A stretch of DNA of 64,000 bases from an uncultured Pseudorhodobacter sp. (GTDB taxonomy: Bacteria > Pseudomonadota > Alphaproteobacteria > Rhodobacterales > Rhodobacteraceae), in assembly GCA_913062925.1 (NCBI GenBank), contig CAJXWJ010000006.1, forward strand, positions 19,357 through 83,356, given 5' to 3'. Under the pieces are notes generated by a model. It had not been told where the DNA came from, did no database searches, and was given only the letters and a program-made list of their open reading frames with translations. Shown piece by piece: positions 51,787-62,842 of this stretch (positions are counted from its first letter, which is position 1; each line of letters starts with the position of its first letter). The translations under genes were made by a program, and so were the position numbers.

Positions 51787-52881
51787 GTGGGCGGCTTGGC
51801 CATCTCTTCGCTGAACCTATCGCATTTTCGCAGCCATCAGGCGGCGCGGATCGAATTTGACGGCCGGCCTGTGGCGATTGTCGGGGCGAATGGGGCTGGC
51901 AAGACCAATATTTTGGAAGCAGTTTCATTGTTGTCACCGGGGCGTGGCATGCGGCGGGCTGCGACGGATGAGATTGCGCGGCGACCAGAGAACATCGGCT
52001 GGAAGATTTCTGCAGGCATCCATGGCTTTGGCGCCGCGCATAGCATCGAGACTTGGGCCGAGGCGGGGGAAAGCCGTGCCTTGCGGATTGACGATAAGGC
52101 CGCACCTCAATCTGCGCTGGGGCGGATCACCCGGGTGTTGTGGCTGGTGCCCGCGATGGATCGTTTGTGGATTGAGGCGGCCGAGGGGCGGCGGCGGTTT
52201 TTGGACCGCATGACGCTGTCTTTTGCGCCTGACCATGCCGAGGCGGTTTTGGCTTATGAAAAAGCCATGCGCGACCGCAACCGATTGTTGAAAGATCAGG
52301 TGAGCGATCCGCATTGGTATGCAGCGCTTGAGGCGCAGATGGTGCAGGCGGGGACGCAGATTGAGGCCAACCGCCAGCTGGCTTTGGCGCGACTGGCGGC
52401 GGCGCAAGAGGGGGCGGAGACGCTGTTTCCGCGCGCGGATCTGGCTTTGACCGGGCCGGAGGGCGAGGCCGCCATGGAGGATCTGGCGCAGGCTCTGGCC
52501 CAGAACCGGCGCCGCGATATGGCGGCGGGGCGGACCTTGGTGGGGCCGCACCGCGCTGATCTGACGGCGGTCTATGTGGCCAAGGGCGCGCGGGCGGATC
52601 AATGTTCGACCGGCGAGCAGAAGGCTTTGTTGATCAGCCTGATCTTGGCCAATGCCCGCGCGCTGGCCGCGGATCTGGGGGCGGCGCCGGTTTTGTTGTT
52701 GGATGAGGTGGCAGCCCATCTTGACCCTGCGCGGCGCGCGGCGCTTTATGACGAGCTTTGTGCCTTGGGGGCGCAGGCGCTGATGACGGGCACTGAGGCC
52801 TCGCTTTTTGAGCATCTTGGCAAGCGCGCGCAAACCCTTACAGTCGCCGAAAACCACGGCAGTTCGAGGATCACCGCATGA
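51787..52881 (+). CDS. recF: DNA replication and repair protein RecF
   Basis: RecF is an SMC-like ATPase that helps load RecA at gaps. The proposed start is a GTG at 51787, preceded by AAGGGGAAAGC; the ATG at 51772 lies inside the repeat tail shared with another locus, so is probably fortuitous. The product has 364 residues with LNLSHFRSHQAARIEF, Walker A VGANGAGKTNILEA, signature QCSTGEQKALLISLI and Walker B VLLLDEVAAHLD. It overlaps the LysE-family gene by 4 nt. Confidence 0.95.
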   Translation: MGGLAISSLNLSHFRSHQAARIEFDGRPVAIVGANGAGKTNILEAVSLLSPGRGMRRAATDEIARRPENIGWKISAGIHGFGAAHSIETWAEAGESRALRIDDKAAPQSALGRITRVLWLVPAMDRLWIEAAEGRRRFLDRMTLSFAPDHAEAVLAYEKAMRDRNRLLKDQVSDPHWYAALEAQMVQAGTQIEANRQLALARLAAAQEGAETLFPRADLALTGPEGEAAMEDLAQALAQNRRRDMAAGRTLVGPHRADLTAVYVAKGARADQCSTGEQKALLISLILANARALAADLGAAPVLLLDEVAAHLDPARRAALYDELCALGAQALMTGTEASLFEHLGKRAQTLTVAENHGSSRITA

Positions 52882-53498
52882 CCATCACGCTTCATGAGAT
52901 TCTGCTTTATGCGGGTGGGTCGGTTTTGTTGTGGATGGTGCCGGGGCCGGTTTGGGTGGCGCTGACGGCGCGGGCCTTGTCGGGCGGTTTTGCAAGCGCT
53001 TGGCCCTTGGCGATTGGGGTTGCCTTGGGCGATCTGCTGTGGCCGCTGACTGCGATCTTTGGGCTGACCTGGATTCTGTCGGTCTATGGCGATTTTCTGC
53101 ACATGCTGCGTCTGCTGGCGGCGGTGATTTTTGTGGTCATGGGGGTGCTGTTGATCCGCAAACCGGCGGCAGCCCCCAGTGCAGACAGCCGTATGACCAA
53201 GCCTGGGATGTGGGCGGGCTTTATGGTGGGCGTGGCGGCAGTGATTGGCAACCCAAAGGCGATCTTGTTCTATATGGGTGTTTTGCCAGGGTTTTTCGAT
53301 CTTAGCCGCGTGCAGGGCTGGGATATTGTTGCGATTTTATTGGTCTCTGCCATCGTGCCGATGATGGGAAACCTGTGCCTTGCGCTGTTTCTGGATCGGG
53401 CGCGACAATTGCTGTCTTCGCCCCGCAGCATCCGCCGGCTTAATCTGGTTTCGGGCACACTGCTGATCGGGGTTGGAGCGGTGATTTCCCTGACTTAA
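52878..53498 (+). CDS. LysE/RhtB-family amino-acid exporter
   Basis: This is a small inner-membrane exporter of 206 residues with about six helices. Features typical of the family are the start LLYAGGSVLLWMVPGPVWVALTARALSGG-like segment (PGPVWVALTARALSGG), a central GFMVGVAAVIGNPKAILFYM and the helix pair at the end. The substrate, an amino acid or derivative, cannot be told. It overlaps recF by 4 nt, separating recF from gyrB. Confidence 0.88.
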   Translation: MTITLHEILLYAGGSVLLWMVPGPVWVALTARALSGGFASAWPLAIGVALGDLLWPLTAIFGLTWILSVYGDFLHMLRLLAAVIFVVMGVLLIRKPAAAPSADSRMTKPGMWAGFMVGVAAVIGNPKAILFYMGVLPGFFDLSRVQGWDIVAILLVSAIVPMMGNLCLALFLDRARQLLSSPRSIRRLNLVSGTLLIGVGAVISLT

Positions 53499-53549
53499 CC
53501 GCTAAATCTTGTGTCGAAGGCGTGACAATCCCCCTTTGAAACGTTATAA

Positions 53550-56030
<2,481 letters not shown>

Positions 56031-56053
56031 GATCTGCATCGACGATTTGCACA

Positions 56054-56093
56054 CTTTGGACGCATCGCACAGACAGCTGCGATGCGCCCAAAG
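56054..56093 (+). terminator. Long hairpin after gyrB
   Basis: A 16-bp stem with a single A-C mismatch (CTTTGGACGCATCGCA at 56054-56069 pairing with TGCGATGCGCCCAAAG at 56078-56093) and an 8-nt loop is followed by CGTTGCTTTCTT. It is a likely gyrB terminator with a diffuse T-rich tail. Confidence 0.7.
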
Positions 56094-56201
56094 CGTTGCT
56101 TTCTTGGGCAAGACATTCGCCAAGATTCTGCTCTATACAGCAAGCCGTTGACAGGGACGCGCGGGCAGTGGAGAGCTTGCGCGTCGCAGACAGGAGCCCA
56201 T

Positions 56202-57305
56202 ATGCGCGCGTTGATGAGAACCCATGCGGCGCTGCTCTGTGTCGGCGTTTTAACCTTTATTTTGATGGGCGCGGGGCAGTCGCTCTATGGGCCTGCCTTG
56301 CCGGTCTATGCCCGCGCTTACGACATCGGTTTGGGCACGGCGGGGCTCTTGGTTTCGGCACATTGGATCGGCTGCGCCTTTGGCGTTGGCGCGATGTTTG
56401 TCTGGGGGCGCTTTGTGACGCCGCGTGTGGTCGTGGTGCTGATGGCGCTGGGGGCAGCGCTTTTGGCCACTGGCGCGGGTTGGAGCGTGGCGCTGCTGGG
56501 CGGGCTGGTGTTTGGCGCAGGCTACGGTGCTGCGACGGTGGTGTTTAATCCGCGGATGCTGCGGGCCTTTGGGCAGCGTGGGCCTGCGATGGTCAGCCTG
56601 TTGAATGCAACCTTTGGCATTGGCGCGATTGGCGCGCCCTTGGTGTTTGTGGCGCTGGGCAATGATCCGGTGCTGGCCTTTGCGGTTTGTGCCGCACTTG
56701 CCGCCGCTTTGGCCTTGGCGGCTGGGGCTGCGGGCGGGGCAGAGGCGGTCAGCGCAAGCCAAGGCGCAACCGCTTTCAAACCACATTGGCCGATGCTGGG
56801 TTTTGCGCTGATCGCGATTGGCATCGAGGCCAGCGTGATCGGGCTTGGCCCTGCTGCGCTGATCAAGGCGGGCGAAAGCGAAACCCATGCAGCGCAATGG
56901 CTTTCAGCGTTTTTTCTGGCCTTTCTGGCGGCGCGGGTGAGTTTAAGTTTTGTGGCGCATGTGTTGCCGTCTTTCACCCTGTTCACGCTGGCAATGGCGG
57001 GGGCAAGCCTGTCTTGCCTTGGCGCGGCGGCATTGGCTGCGGGGCCTTGTTTTGTGGCGCTGGGCTTTTTTGCGGGGATGTTTTTCCCAACCGGATATGT
57101 CACCGCCAGCCATAAGATGGGCGATCATCCTTGGGTGGCGCCTGCGATCATCTCGGCGGGTTTGGCGGGGGGTATTGCGCTGCCGCTTCTGGTCGCGCCC
57201 TTTCTGGTGGCCTTGGGTGCGCACGGTTTTTTTTGGCTGGGGAGCGCTGTGACAGCGGCGCTGACGCTGCTGGCGCTTGCCAATCTGCCGGCGATGAACC
57301 GCTAG
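56202..57305 (+). CDS. MFS transporter
   Basis: The 367-residue protein has about 12 membrane helices of the major facilitator superfamily. The start at 56202 (MRALMRTHAALLCVGVLTFI) follows CAGGAGCCCAT; an earlier ATG at 56082 lies inside the gyrB terminator region. Visible features are LMGAGQSLYGPALPVYARAY in the first helix pair and AGLLVSAHWIGCAFGVGAMF. The substrate is unknown. Its TAG stop shares CTAG with the convergent metallophosphoesterase stop. Confidence 0.87.
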   Translation: MRALMRTHAALLCVGVLTFILMGAGQSLYGPALPVYARAYDIGLGTAGLLVSAHWIGCAFGVGAMFVWGRFVTPRVVVVLMALGAALLATGAGWSVALLGGLVFGAGYGAATVVFNPRMLRAFGQRGPAMVSLLNATFGIGAIGAPLVFVALGNDPVLAFAVCAALAAALALAAGAAGGAEAVSASQGATAFKPHWPMLGFALIAIGIEASVIGLGPAALIKAGESETHAAQWLSAFFLAFLAARVSLSFVAHVLPSFTLFTLAMAGASLSCLGAAALAAGPCFVALGFFAGMFFPTGYVTASHKMGDHPWVAPAIISAGLAGGIALPLLVAPFLVALGAHGFFWLGSAVTAALTLLALANLPAMNR

Positions 57306-58036
57306 GCCTGCGGAAGCAGGGGGTGGCGCTGGCCGTCTTTGAGGTGAAACACCTGCCGGCCTTCCAGCACCACCACCGAAAGCGGGCCGCCATAGGCCGC
57401 ACTCGAGTCGATGTTCAACCGGTTGCCATAATGGGTGGGCGCATCGATGGCGGTGTGGCCATGCACGATCAAGGCGCCGTGGTCGCGGGGATCATCCAGA
57501 AAGTCGTGACGAATCCAGGTCAGATCGTCTTCGGTCTGATCGGCAAAGGCGACGCCGGGGCGGATGCCTGCGTGGCAAAACAACACCTCGCCGCGCTGAA
57601 AGCTGGTGGGCAGAGCGTGCAGAAAATCGCGATGCGCTTGCGGTACGGCAGCGATGGCGTCGCGGTGGACCGGGGCAATCGGACGGTCAGAGGCGTTTTG
57701 CACCCCATATGAGGCCAGCGTCGCGCCGCCGCCAATGCGCGGATGCAGATAGCTGAGATCACTGCGCAGGCGCGGGTCTTGCGCCGCTGGGTCGGTGAGA
57801 AACAGGCTGAACATGCGGTCATGGTTGCCTTTGAGCACCACCCAATCTTGGCCCGCGGCAATGCCCTGTGACAGATAGTCGATCACGCCGCGGCTGTTGG
57901 CACCGCGATCGACCAGATCGCCGATATGCACCACGGGGGCGGGGCCGTGTTGGGCGATATCAGCCGCGATCCAAGCGTGGACCTGCTGCAAGAGATCAAG
58001 ATGGCCGTGGATATCACCGATGGCATAGGTTCTCAT
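57302..58036 (-). CDS. Metallophosphoesterase, PPP-type phosphatase
   Basis: This is a 244-residue calcineurin-like phosphatase. The start at 58036 (MRTYAIGDIHGHLDLLQQV) follows AAAGGCC. The metal-binding motifs are all present: GDIHGH, HIGDLVDRGANSRG, LKGNHDRM, a His in FCHAGIRPG and IVHGHTAI. This pattern is shared by protein serine/threonine phosphatases and diadenosine tetraphosphatases; which substrate it uses cannot be said. It is downstream of serA, read the same way. Confidence 0.9.
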   Translation of the reverse strand: MRTYAIGDIHGHLDLLQQVHAWIAADIAQHGPAPVVHIGDLVDRGANSRGVIDYLSQGIAAGQDWVVLKGNHDRMFSLFLTDPAAQDPRLRSDLSYLHPRIGGGATLASYGVQNASDRPIAPVHRDAIAAVPQAHRDFLHALPTSFQRGEVLFCHAGIRPGVAFADQTEDDLTWIRHDFLDDPRDHGALIVHGHTAIDAPTHYGNRLNIDSSAAYGGPLSVVVLEGRQVFHLKDGQRHPLLPQA

Positions 58037-58058
58037 GGCTCTGGCCTTTATGCAAAGC

Positions 58059-58114
58059 GCGGGGGGCTTCACGCCCCCCGCACCCCCCGTGGGATATTTA
58101 CGCCAAGATGAAAG
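58059..58114 (+). repeat. Rhodobacterales-type intergenic hairpin-plus-tail repeat, copy 2
   Basis: GCGGGGGGC at 58059-58067 pairs with GCCCCCCGC at 58073-58081 around TTCAC. A C-rich link leads to the 23-nt tail at 58092-58114, identical to that after dnaN. Here the tail points against the flanking genes (serA and the phosphatase read leftward), so the element's orientation is not tied to transcription. Confidence 0.85.
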
Positions 58115-58126
58115 TGCAAGTGACGT

Positions 58127-59722
58127 TTAGGCGACGTCGAATTGCAGCGCCTTGACCGATTGGAACATGCCGGTGGATTCCAGCGTGTCGATGACTTTGG
58201 TGTCAAGCGCCTGATCAAGGTAGAGGATGGCGATGGCGTCTTGGCCGACGCCCGAGCGGCCGAGGGTAAAGTTGGCGATGTTGACGCCGTTTTTGCCCAT
58301 GGTCATACCCAAGAGGCCGATGATGCCGGGAACGTCTTCGTTGGTGGTATAGAGCATATGTTCGCCGATTTCGGCGTCGATATTGATGCCCTTGATCTGG
58401 ATGAAGCGGGGTTTTTCATCTGAGAAGCAGGTGCCGGCAACCGAGCGTTCGCGTTGATCGGTGACCATGGTGACTTTGATATAGGCGTCGAAGGTGCCGG
58501 TTTTATCTTGGCGGGTGGTCGAGATTTGGATGCCTTTGTCTTTGGCCACGATCGGGGCTGAGACCAGGTTTACATCCGGGTTTTGGGTTTTCAGCACGCC
58601 CGCGATCACCGCGGAGTTGAGGGCTGCAAGGTTCATCTCGGCGACCGAGCCATCGTAGAGGATGTTGATCGCCTTGATCGGCTCTTCGGTCATTTGGCCG
58701 ATGAAGGCGCCCAGATGGCTGGCTAGTTTGATCCAAGGCCCCATGACGGCGGCTTCTTCGGCGGTGACATTGGGCATGTTCAGCGCGTTTTGCACAGCGC
58801 CCGTCAGCAGATAGTCGGACATTTGTTCGGCCACTTGCAGGGCGACGTTTTCCTGCGCTTCGGTGGTGGCAGCGCCAAGGTGTGGGGTGCAGACCACATT
58901 GGGCAGGTTGAACAGCGGGTTTTCGGTGGCGGGTTCGACTTCGAACACATCCAGAGCGGCGGCTGCGACATGGCCCGAGGTCAGGGCGGCGGCCAAGGCT
59001 TTTTCGTCGATCAGACCGCCACGGGCGCAGTTGATGATGCGCACGCCCTTTTTGGTTTTGGCGATGTTTTCGGCCGAAAGGATATTGCGGGTCTTATCGG
59101 TCAGCGGCACATGCAGGGTGATGAAATCGGCGCGCGCCAGCAGCTCGTCAAGCTCGACCTTGGTGACGCCAAGGGTTTTTGCCCGCTCTTCCGACAGGAA
59201 GGGGTCATAGGCCACGACCTTCATATGCAGACCGATGGCACGATCACAGACGATGCCGCCGATATTGCCCGCACCGATCACGCCGAGGGTTTTGTTGTAA
59301 AGCTCGACCCCCATGAATTTCGACTTTTCCCATTTGCCGGCATGGGTGGAGGCATTGGCTTCGGGCAGTTGGCGGGCGGCGGCGAACATCATGGCGATGG
59401 CATGTTCGGCGGTGGTGATCGAGTTGCCGAAGGGCGTGTTCATCACGATCACGCCTTTTTTCGAGGCCGCTGGAATGTCGACGTTATCAACGCCGATACC
59501 GGCGCGGCCGATCACTTTCAGGCGGGTCGCAGCGGCCAGCAGTTTTTCGGTGGCTTTGGTGGCCGAACGAATCGCAAGGCCGTCATATTGGTCGATGATC
59601 GCGGCCAGCGCGTCTTTGTCTTTGCCAAGTTTTGGCATGTAATCGACCTCGACGCCCCGGTCGCGGAAGATTTGAACGGCGGTTTCAGAAAGTTCGTCGG
59701 AAACAAGAACGCGAGGAGCCAT
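58127..59722 (-). CDS. serA: D-3-phosphoglycerate dehydrogenase (SerA)
   Basis: SerA begins serine synthesis by oxidising 3-phosphoglycerate. The start at 59722 (MAPRVLVSDELSETAVQIFR) has AAAGGA upstream; 531 residues, the long bacterial form. It has RSATKATEKLLAAATRLKVIGRAGIGVDN-type substrate motif (KVIGRAGIGVDNVDI), the NAD-binding GVIGAGNIGGIV, CARGGLIDEKALAAAL, an intervening domain, and a C-terminal ACT domain (NEDVPGIIGLLGMTMGKNGV) that may respond to serine. It follows serC with a hairpin between. Confidence 0.97.
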   Translation of the reverse strand: MAPRVLVSDELSETAVQIFRDRGVEVDYMPKLGKDKDALAAIIDQYDGLAIRSATKATEKLLAAATRLKVIGRAGIGVDNVDIPAASKKGVIVMNTPFGNSITTAEHAIAMMFAAARQLPEANASTHAGKWEKSKFMGVELYNKTLGVIGAGNIGGIVCDRAIGLHMKVVAYDPFLSEERAKTLGVTKVELDELLARADFITLHVPLTDKTRNILSAENIAKTKKGVRIINCARGGLIDEKALAAALTSGHVAAAALDVFEVEPATENPLFNLPNVVCTPHLGAATTEAQENVALQVAEQMSDYLLTGAVQNALNMPNVTAEEAAVMGPWIKLASHLGAFIGQMTEEPIKAINILYDGSVAEMNLAALNSAVIAGVLKTQNPDVNLVSAPIVAKDKGIQISTTRQDKTGTFDAYIKVTMVTDQRERSVAGTCFSDEKPRFIQIKGINIDAEIGEHMLYTTNEDVPGIIGLLGMTMGKNGVNIANFTLGRSGVGQDAIAILYLDQALDTKVIDTLESTGMFQSVKALQFDVA

Positions 59723-59780
59723 GAGACTATCCTTTGAAATGGGGGAGTGGTGGCGGGGATCGCCCGCCTGATGGGTTGGA

Positions 59781-59807
59781 AGGATCGGGGGCTGGCCCCG
59801 ACCGATC
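59781..59807 (-). terminator. Hairpin between serC and serA
   Basis: The minus strand can fold as GATCGG with CCGATC, extended by a G/C core with a one-base bulge, directly after the serC TAA stop (59810-59812). No good T-run follows, so it could attenuate rather than end transcription into serA. Confidence 0.45.
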
Positions 59808-59809
59808 AT

Positions 59810-60958
59810 TTAAGCTTGGGCTGCGATTTCAGCCTGAAACGCATGCGCGAGCCAAGGCATCAGCGCCGCCACATCGGCGGTTTCCACCGTCGAGCCGCAC
59901 CAGATCCGCAGGCCCGCAGGCGCGTCGCGATAGGCGCCGATGTCATAGGCGACCTCGGCCTTTTCCAGCCGCTTGGCGACAGCCTTGGCAAAAGCTGCGC
60001 CGTCTTTGATGCGGGGATCGTTGAACTTAAGGCAAACGCTGGTGGTCGAGGCGATTTCAGCCGTCTCGGCCAGATTTTGCAGCCATGGGTTCTGCGCGCA
60101 GAAATCCCAGACCACTTGCGCATTGGCGGTGGCGCGGTCGACCAGACCCTGAAGCCCGCCCACCGATTTCGCCCATTTCAGCGAGACCAGATAATCTTCA
60201 ACCGCCAGCATCGACGGCGTGTTGATGGTTTCGCCAACAAAAATCCCCTCGATCAGCTTGCCCTTCGAGGTCATGCGGAAAATCTTTGGCAGCGGCCAAG
60301 CGGGGGTATAGGTTTCCAGCCGCTCGACAGCGCGCGGCGACAGGATGATCATGCCATGCGCACCTTCGCCGCCCAGCACTTTTTGCCAAGAGAAAGTGGT
60401 GACATCCAGTTTCGACCAATCAAGCTGCATCGCGAAGGCCGCCGAGGTGGCGTCGCAAATGGTCAGGCCTTGGCGATCGGCGGGGATCAGGTCGGCGTTC
60501 GGCAGGCGGCAGCCCGAGGTGGTGCCGTTCCAGGTGAACACAACGTCAGAATTGAAATCTACGGTCGCAAGATCGACGATCTGACCATAGGGGGCGATTT
60601 TCACCTTCGCGTCCAGCTTCAGCTGTTTGACGACATCGGTGACCCAGCCTTCGCCAAAGCTTTCCCAAGCCAGCATCTCGACCGGACGCGCGCCCAAAAG
60701 CGACCACATCGCCATTTCGACAGCGCCGGTATCCGAACCCGGCACGATGCCGATGCGGTAATCATCGGGCAGGCCCAGAATTTCGCGTGTCAGGTCAATG
60801 GCTTCGCGCAGCTTGGCCTTGCCAACGGTTGCGCGGTGCGAGCGGCCCAAGGGCGCATCGCCAAGCATATCAAGGGTGTAATGGGGGATTTTGGCGCAGG
60901 GGCCGGACGAAAAACGTGGATTCGCCGGGCGCGTTGCCGGAGCGGATAGATCAGCCAT
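59810..60958 (-). CDS. serC: Phosphoserine aminotransferase (SerC)
   Basis: SerC converts 3-phosphohydroxypyruvate and glutamate to phosphoserine. The 382-residue protein begins [20 protein letters not shown] after a short leader, and has [34 protein letters not shown] with the PLP-binding Lys, and the C-terminal [16 protein letters not shown]. It belongs to the shorter Methanosarcina-like subtype common in alphaproteobacteria. It is divergent from serB; the 153-bp spacer carries both promoters. Confidence 0.95.
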   Translation of the reverse strand: MADLSAPATRPANPRFSSGPCAKIPHYTLDMLGDAPLGRSHRATVGKAKLREAIDLTREILGLPDDYRIGIVPGSDTGAVEMAMWSLLGARPVEMLAWESFGEGWVTDVVKQLKLDAKVKIAPYGQIVDLATVDFNSDVVFTWNGTTSGCRLPNADLIPADRQGLTICDATSAAFAMQLDWSKLDVTTFSWQKVLGGEGAHGMIILSPRAVERLETYTPAWPLPKIFRMTSKGKLIEGIFVGETINTPSMLAVEDYLVSLKWAKSVGGLQGLVDRATANAQVVWDFCAQNPWLQNLAETAEIASTTSVCLKFNDPRIKDGAAFAKAVAKRLEKAEVAYDIGAYRDAPAGLRIWCGSTVETADVAALMPWLAHAFQAEIAAQA

Positions 60959-61111
60959 AGTATCCTCACAGATATTTGCCCTTCGTTGGGGAAGGGTGTC
61001 CCACCGCGGGGGTTACGCTTGGATCGCGGCTGGCACAAGCCGGAAAAGCGCGGTATTGCGGCGCATCGCGTGCGATTTGCGACGCATGCCTCCACTATCG
61101 GAAACTTGCCC

Positions 61112-61987
61112 ATGTTTATTGCCACATTACTGACCAACCCCGCCCGCCCTGTGCTTGACCGTGTCACAGTGGAAAGCCTGCGCAATGCTTGGGGCGGCGG
61201 CGATGCGCTGTGGCTCGACCCCGGCGTGGCGGCGGAATTTCCGCTGCAGGCGATGCCTGCGAATCGTTGGGATGTCTGGCAGGGTCTGCAGGGCATCGGC
61301 GTGGATCTGGCGATCCAAGCCGCAGCGGGGCGGCGCAAACAGTTGCTGATCGCCGATATGGACAGCACGATGATCCAACAGGAATGCATCGACGAGCTGG
61401 CCGATGAAGCAGGCGTTGGCGCGCATGTGGCCGGGATCACCGCGCGGGCGATGAACGGCGAGCTGGATTTCGAGGAGGCGCTGCGCGAACGGGTCGGCCT
61501 GCTGAAAGGCCTGCCCGAGGCGGTGATTGCAACCGTCATTCGCGACCGCATCACGCTGATGCCGGGGGGCAAGACCTTGGTCGCGACGATGAAGGCCAAT
61601 GGCGGCACCGCAGCGCTGGTTTCGGGCGGCTTTACCGCCTTTACCGCGGCGATTGCGGCGGTCTTGGGCTTTGACGAAAACCGCGCCAATACTTTGCAGA
61701 TCGAGGCGGGCGTTCTGACCGGCACCGTGGCCACGCCGATCTTGGGGCGGGCGGCCAAGGTGCAGGCCTTGCAAGAGATCTCGGCCCGCTTGGGGATCAC
61801 CCCGGATCAGGCAATTGCGGTGGGCGATGGCGCCAATGATCTGGGCATGCTGGGGCTGGCAGGCGCGGGGGTGGCGCTGCATGCCAAGCCCAGCGTGCAG
61901 GCCGAATGCGATCTGCGCATCAACCACGGCGATCTGACAGCGCTTTTATATCTGCAAGGCTATGCGCGCGAAGCCTTCGTCGCCTAA
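61112..61987 (+). CDS. serB: Phosphoserine phosphatase (SerB)
   Basis: SerB performs the last step of serine synthesis. The start at 61112 (MFIATLLTNPARPVLDRV) gives 291 residues; the frame open from 60986 is a spurious extension. The HAD motifs are LLIADMDSTMIQQECIDELA, ALVSGGFTAFT, a Lys in LGRAAKVQALQEI and VGDGANDLGMLGLAGAGVAL. With the divergent serC and serA it completes the pathway at one locus. Confidence 0.96.
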   Translation: MFIATLLTNPARPVLDRVTVESLRNAWGGGDALWLDPGVAAEFPLQAMPANRWDVWQGLQGIGVDLAIQAAAGRRKQLLIADMDSTMIQQECIDELADEAGVGAHVAGITARAMNGELDFEEALRERVGLLKGLPEAVIATVIRDRITLMPGGKTLVATMKANGGTAALVSGGFTAFTAAIAAVLGFDENRANTLQIEAGVLTGTVATPILGRAAKVQALQEISARLGITPDQAIAVGDGANDLGMLGLAGAGVALHAKPSVQAECDLRINHGDLTALLYLQGYAREAFVA

Positions 61988-61995
61988 TGCGCTGG

Positions 61996-62014
61996 TTTAT
62001 CTTGGCGAAATAGG
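61996..62014 (-). repeat. Probable remnant of the repeat tail
   Basis: The minus strand reads CCTATTTCGCCAAGATAAA, which matches the tail of the two repeat copies in the ATTT-CGCCAAGAT core (one base shorter, other changes at the ends). It lies 9 bp after serB and has no GC hairpin beside it. Identification is by resemblance only. Confidence 0.4.
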
Positions 62015-62080
62015 CTTTGTGATCTTGGCGTCTGCTGCGCGACAGATCAGACCGCCTGCCCCTTTCTTTGGAGAGCTGCA

Positions 62081-62842
62081 ATGTTCGAAATTGCCACCCA
62101 TCTTGTTGTGCTTTTGGTCTGTGCGGCGTTTTTGGCGGGCTTTGTCGATGCCATTGCGGGTGGTGGTGGCCTGATCACGGTTCCGGTGCTGCTGCTGGCG
62201 GGGGCCTCGCCGATCGAGGCTTTGGCGACCAATAAATTGCAAGGCAGTTTTGGCGCGGCGACAGCCGTGGTCAGCTATGCCCGCGCGGGCCATGTGAAAC
62301 CCTTGCAACAATTGGGCATGGCGGCGGTGGCGGGGCTGGCGGGGGCGGGGGGCGCGATGGTGGCGCATCTGATGCCCGCCGATACGCTGCGCATCATCAT
62401 GCCGGTGGTGCTGGTGGCGGTGGCGCTGTTCTTTGCCCTGAAACCCGGATTGACCGATGCCGACCGCATTCAGCGGATCAAACCGGCGGTTTTCACCTTT
62501 ACCGCCGTGCCGATGGTTGCGGCCTATGACGGCTTTTTCGGCCCCGGTGCGGGCAGCTTTTACATGCTGGGCTTTGTCATGCTGGCGGGCTTTGGTGTGT
62601 TGAAAGCTACAGCCCATACCAAGATGCTGAACTTTGCCTCGAACTTTGGCAGCCTTTTGGTCTTTGCCGCAGGCGGCGGTATTTGGTGGGGCGTTGGCCT
62701 TGCGATGGCGGCTGCACAGATTGCAGGCGCTGCCTTGGGCGCGAAACTTGCGATGCGGATCGGGGCGCGGCTGATCAAACCGCTGCTGGTGGTCACCTCG
62801 ACCGCGCTGGCGCTGCGATTGCTGTGGCAGGTCTGGGGCTAG
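62081..62842 (+). CDS. TauE/SafE-family exporter
   Basis: The 253-residue inner-membrane protein has about eight helices. Typical motifs are the start FLAGFVDAIAGGGGLITVPV, a conserved ALATNKLQGSFGAATAVVSY and, in the second half, YDGFFGPGAGSFYMLGFVML and TKMLNFASNFGSLLVFAAGG. Family members are thought to export sulfite, sulfoacetate or other anions; this one's substrate is unknown. It shares CTAG with the convergent zapE stop. Confidence 0.92.
   Translation: MFEIATHLVVLLVCAAFLAGFVDAIAGGGGLITVPVLLLAGASPIEALATNKLQGSFGAATAVVSYARAGHVKPLQQLGMAAVAGLAGAGGAMVAHLMPADTLRIIMPVVLVAVALFFALKPGLTDADRIQRIKPAVFTFTAVPMVAAYDGFFGPGAGSFYMLGFVMLAGFGVLKATAHTKMLNFASNFGSLLVFAAGGGIWWGVGLAMAAAQIAGAALGAKLAMRIGARLIKPLLVVTSTALALRLLWQVWG

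Noticed and set aside
59723..59809. Extended SerA start at 59809
   Set aside because: It would run through the serC-serA hairpin; the start at 59722 has a good ribosome-binding site and family N-terminus.
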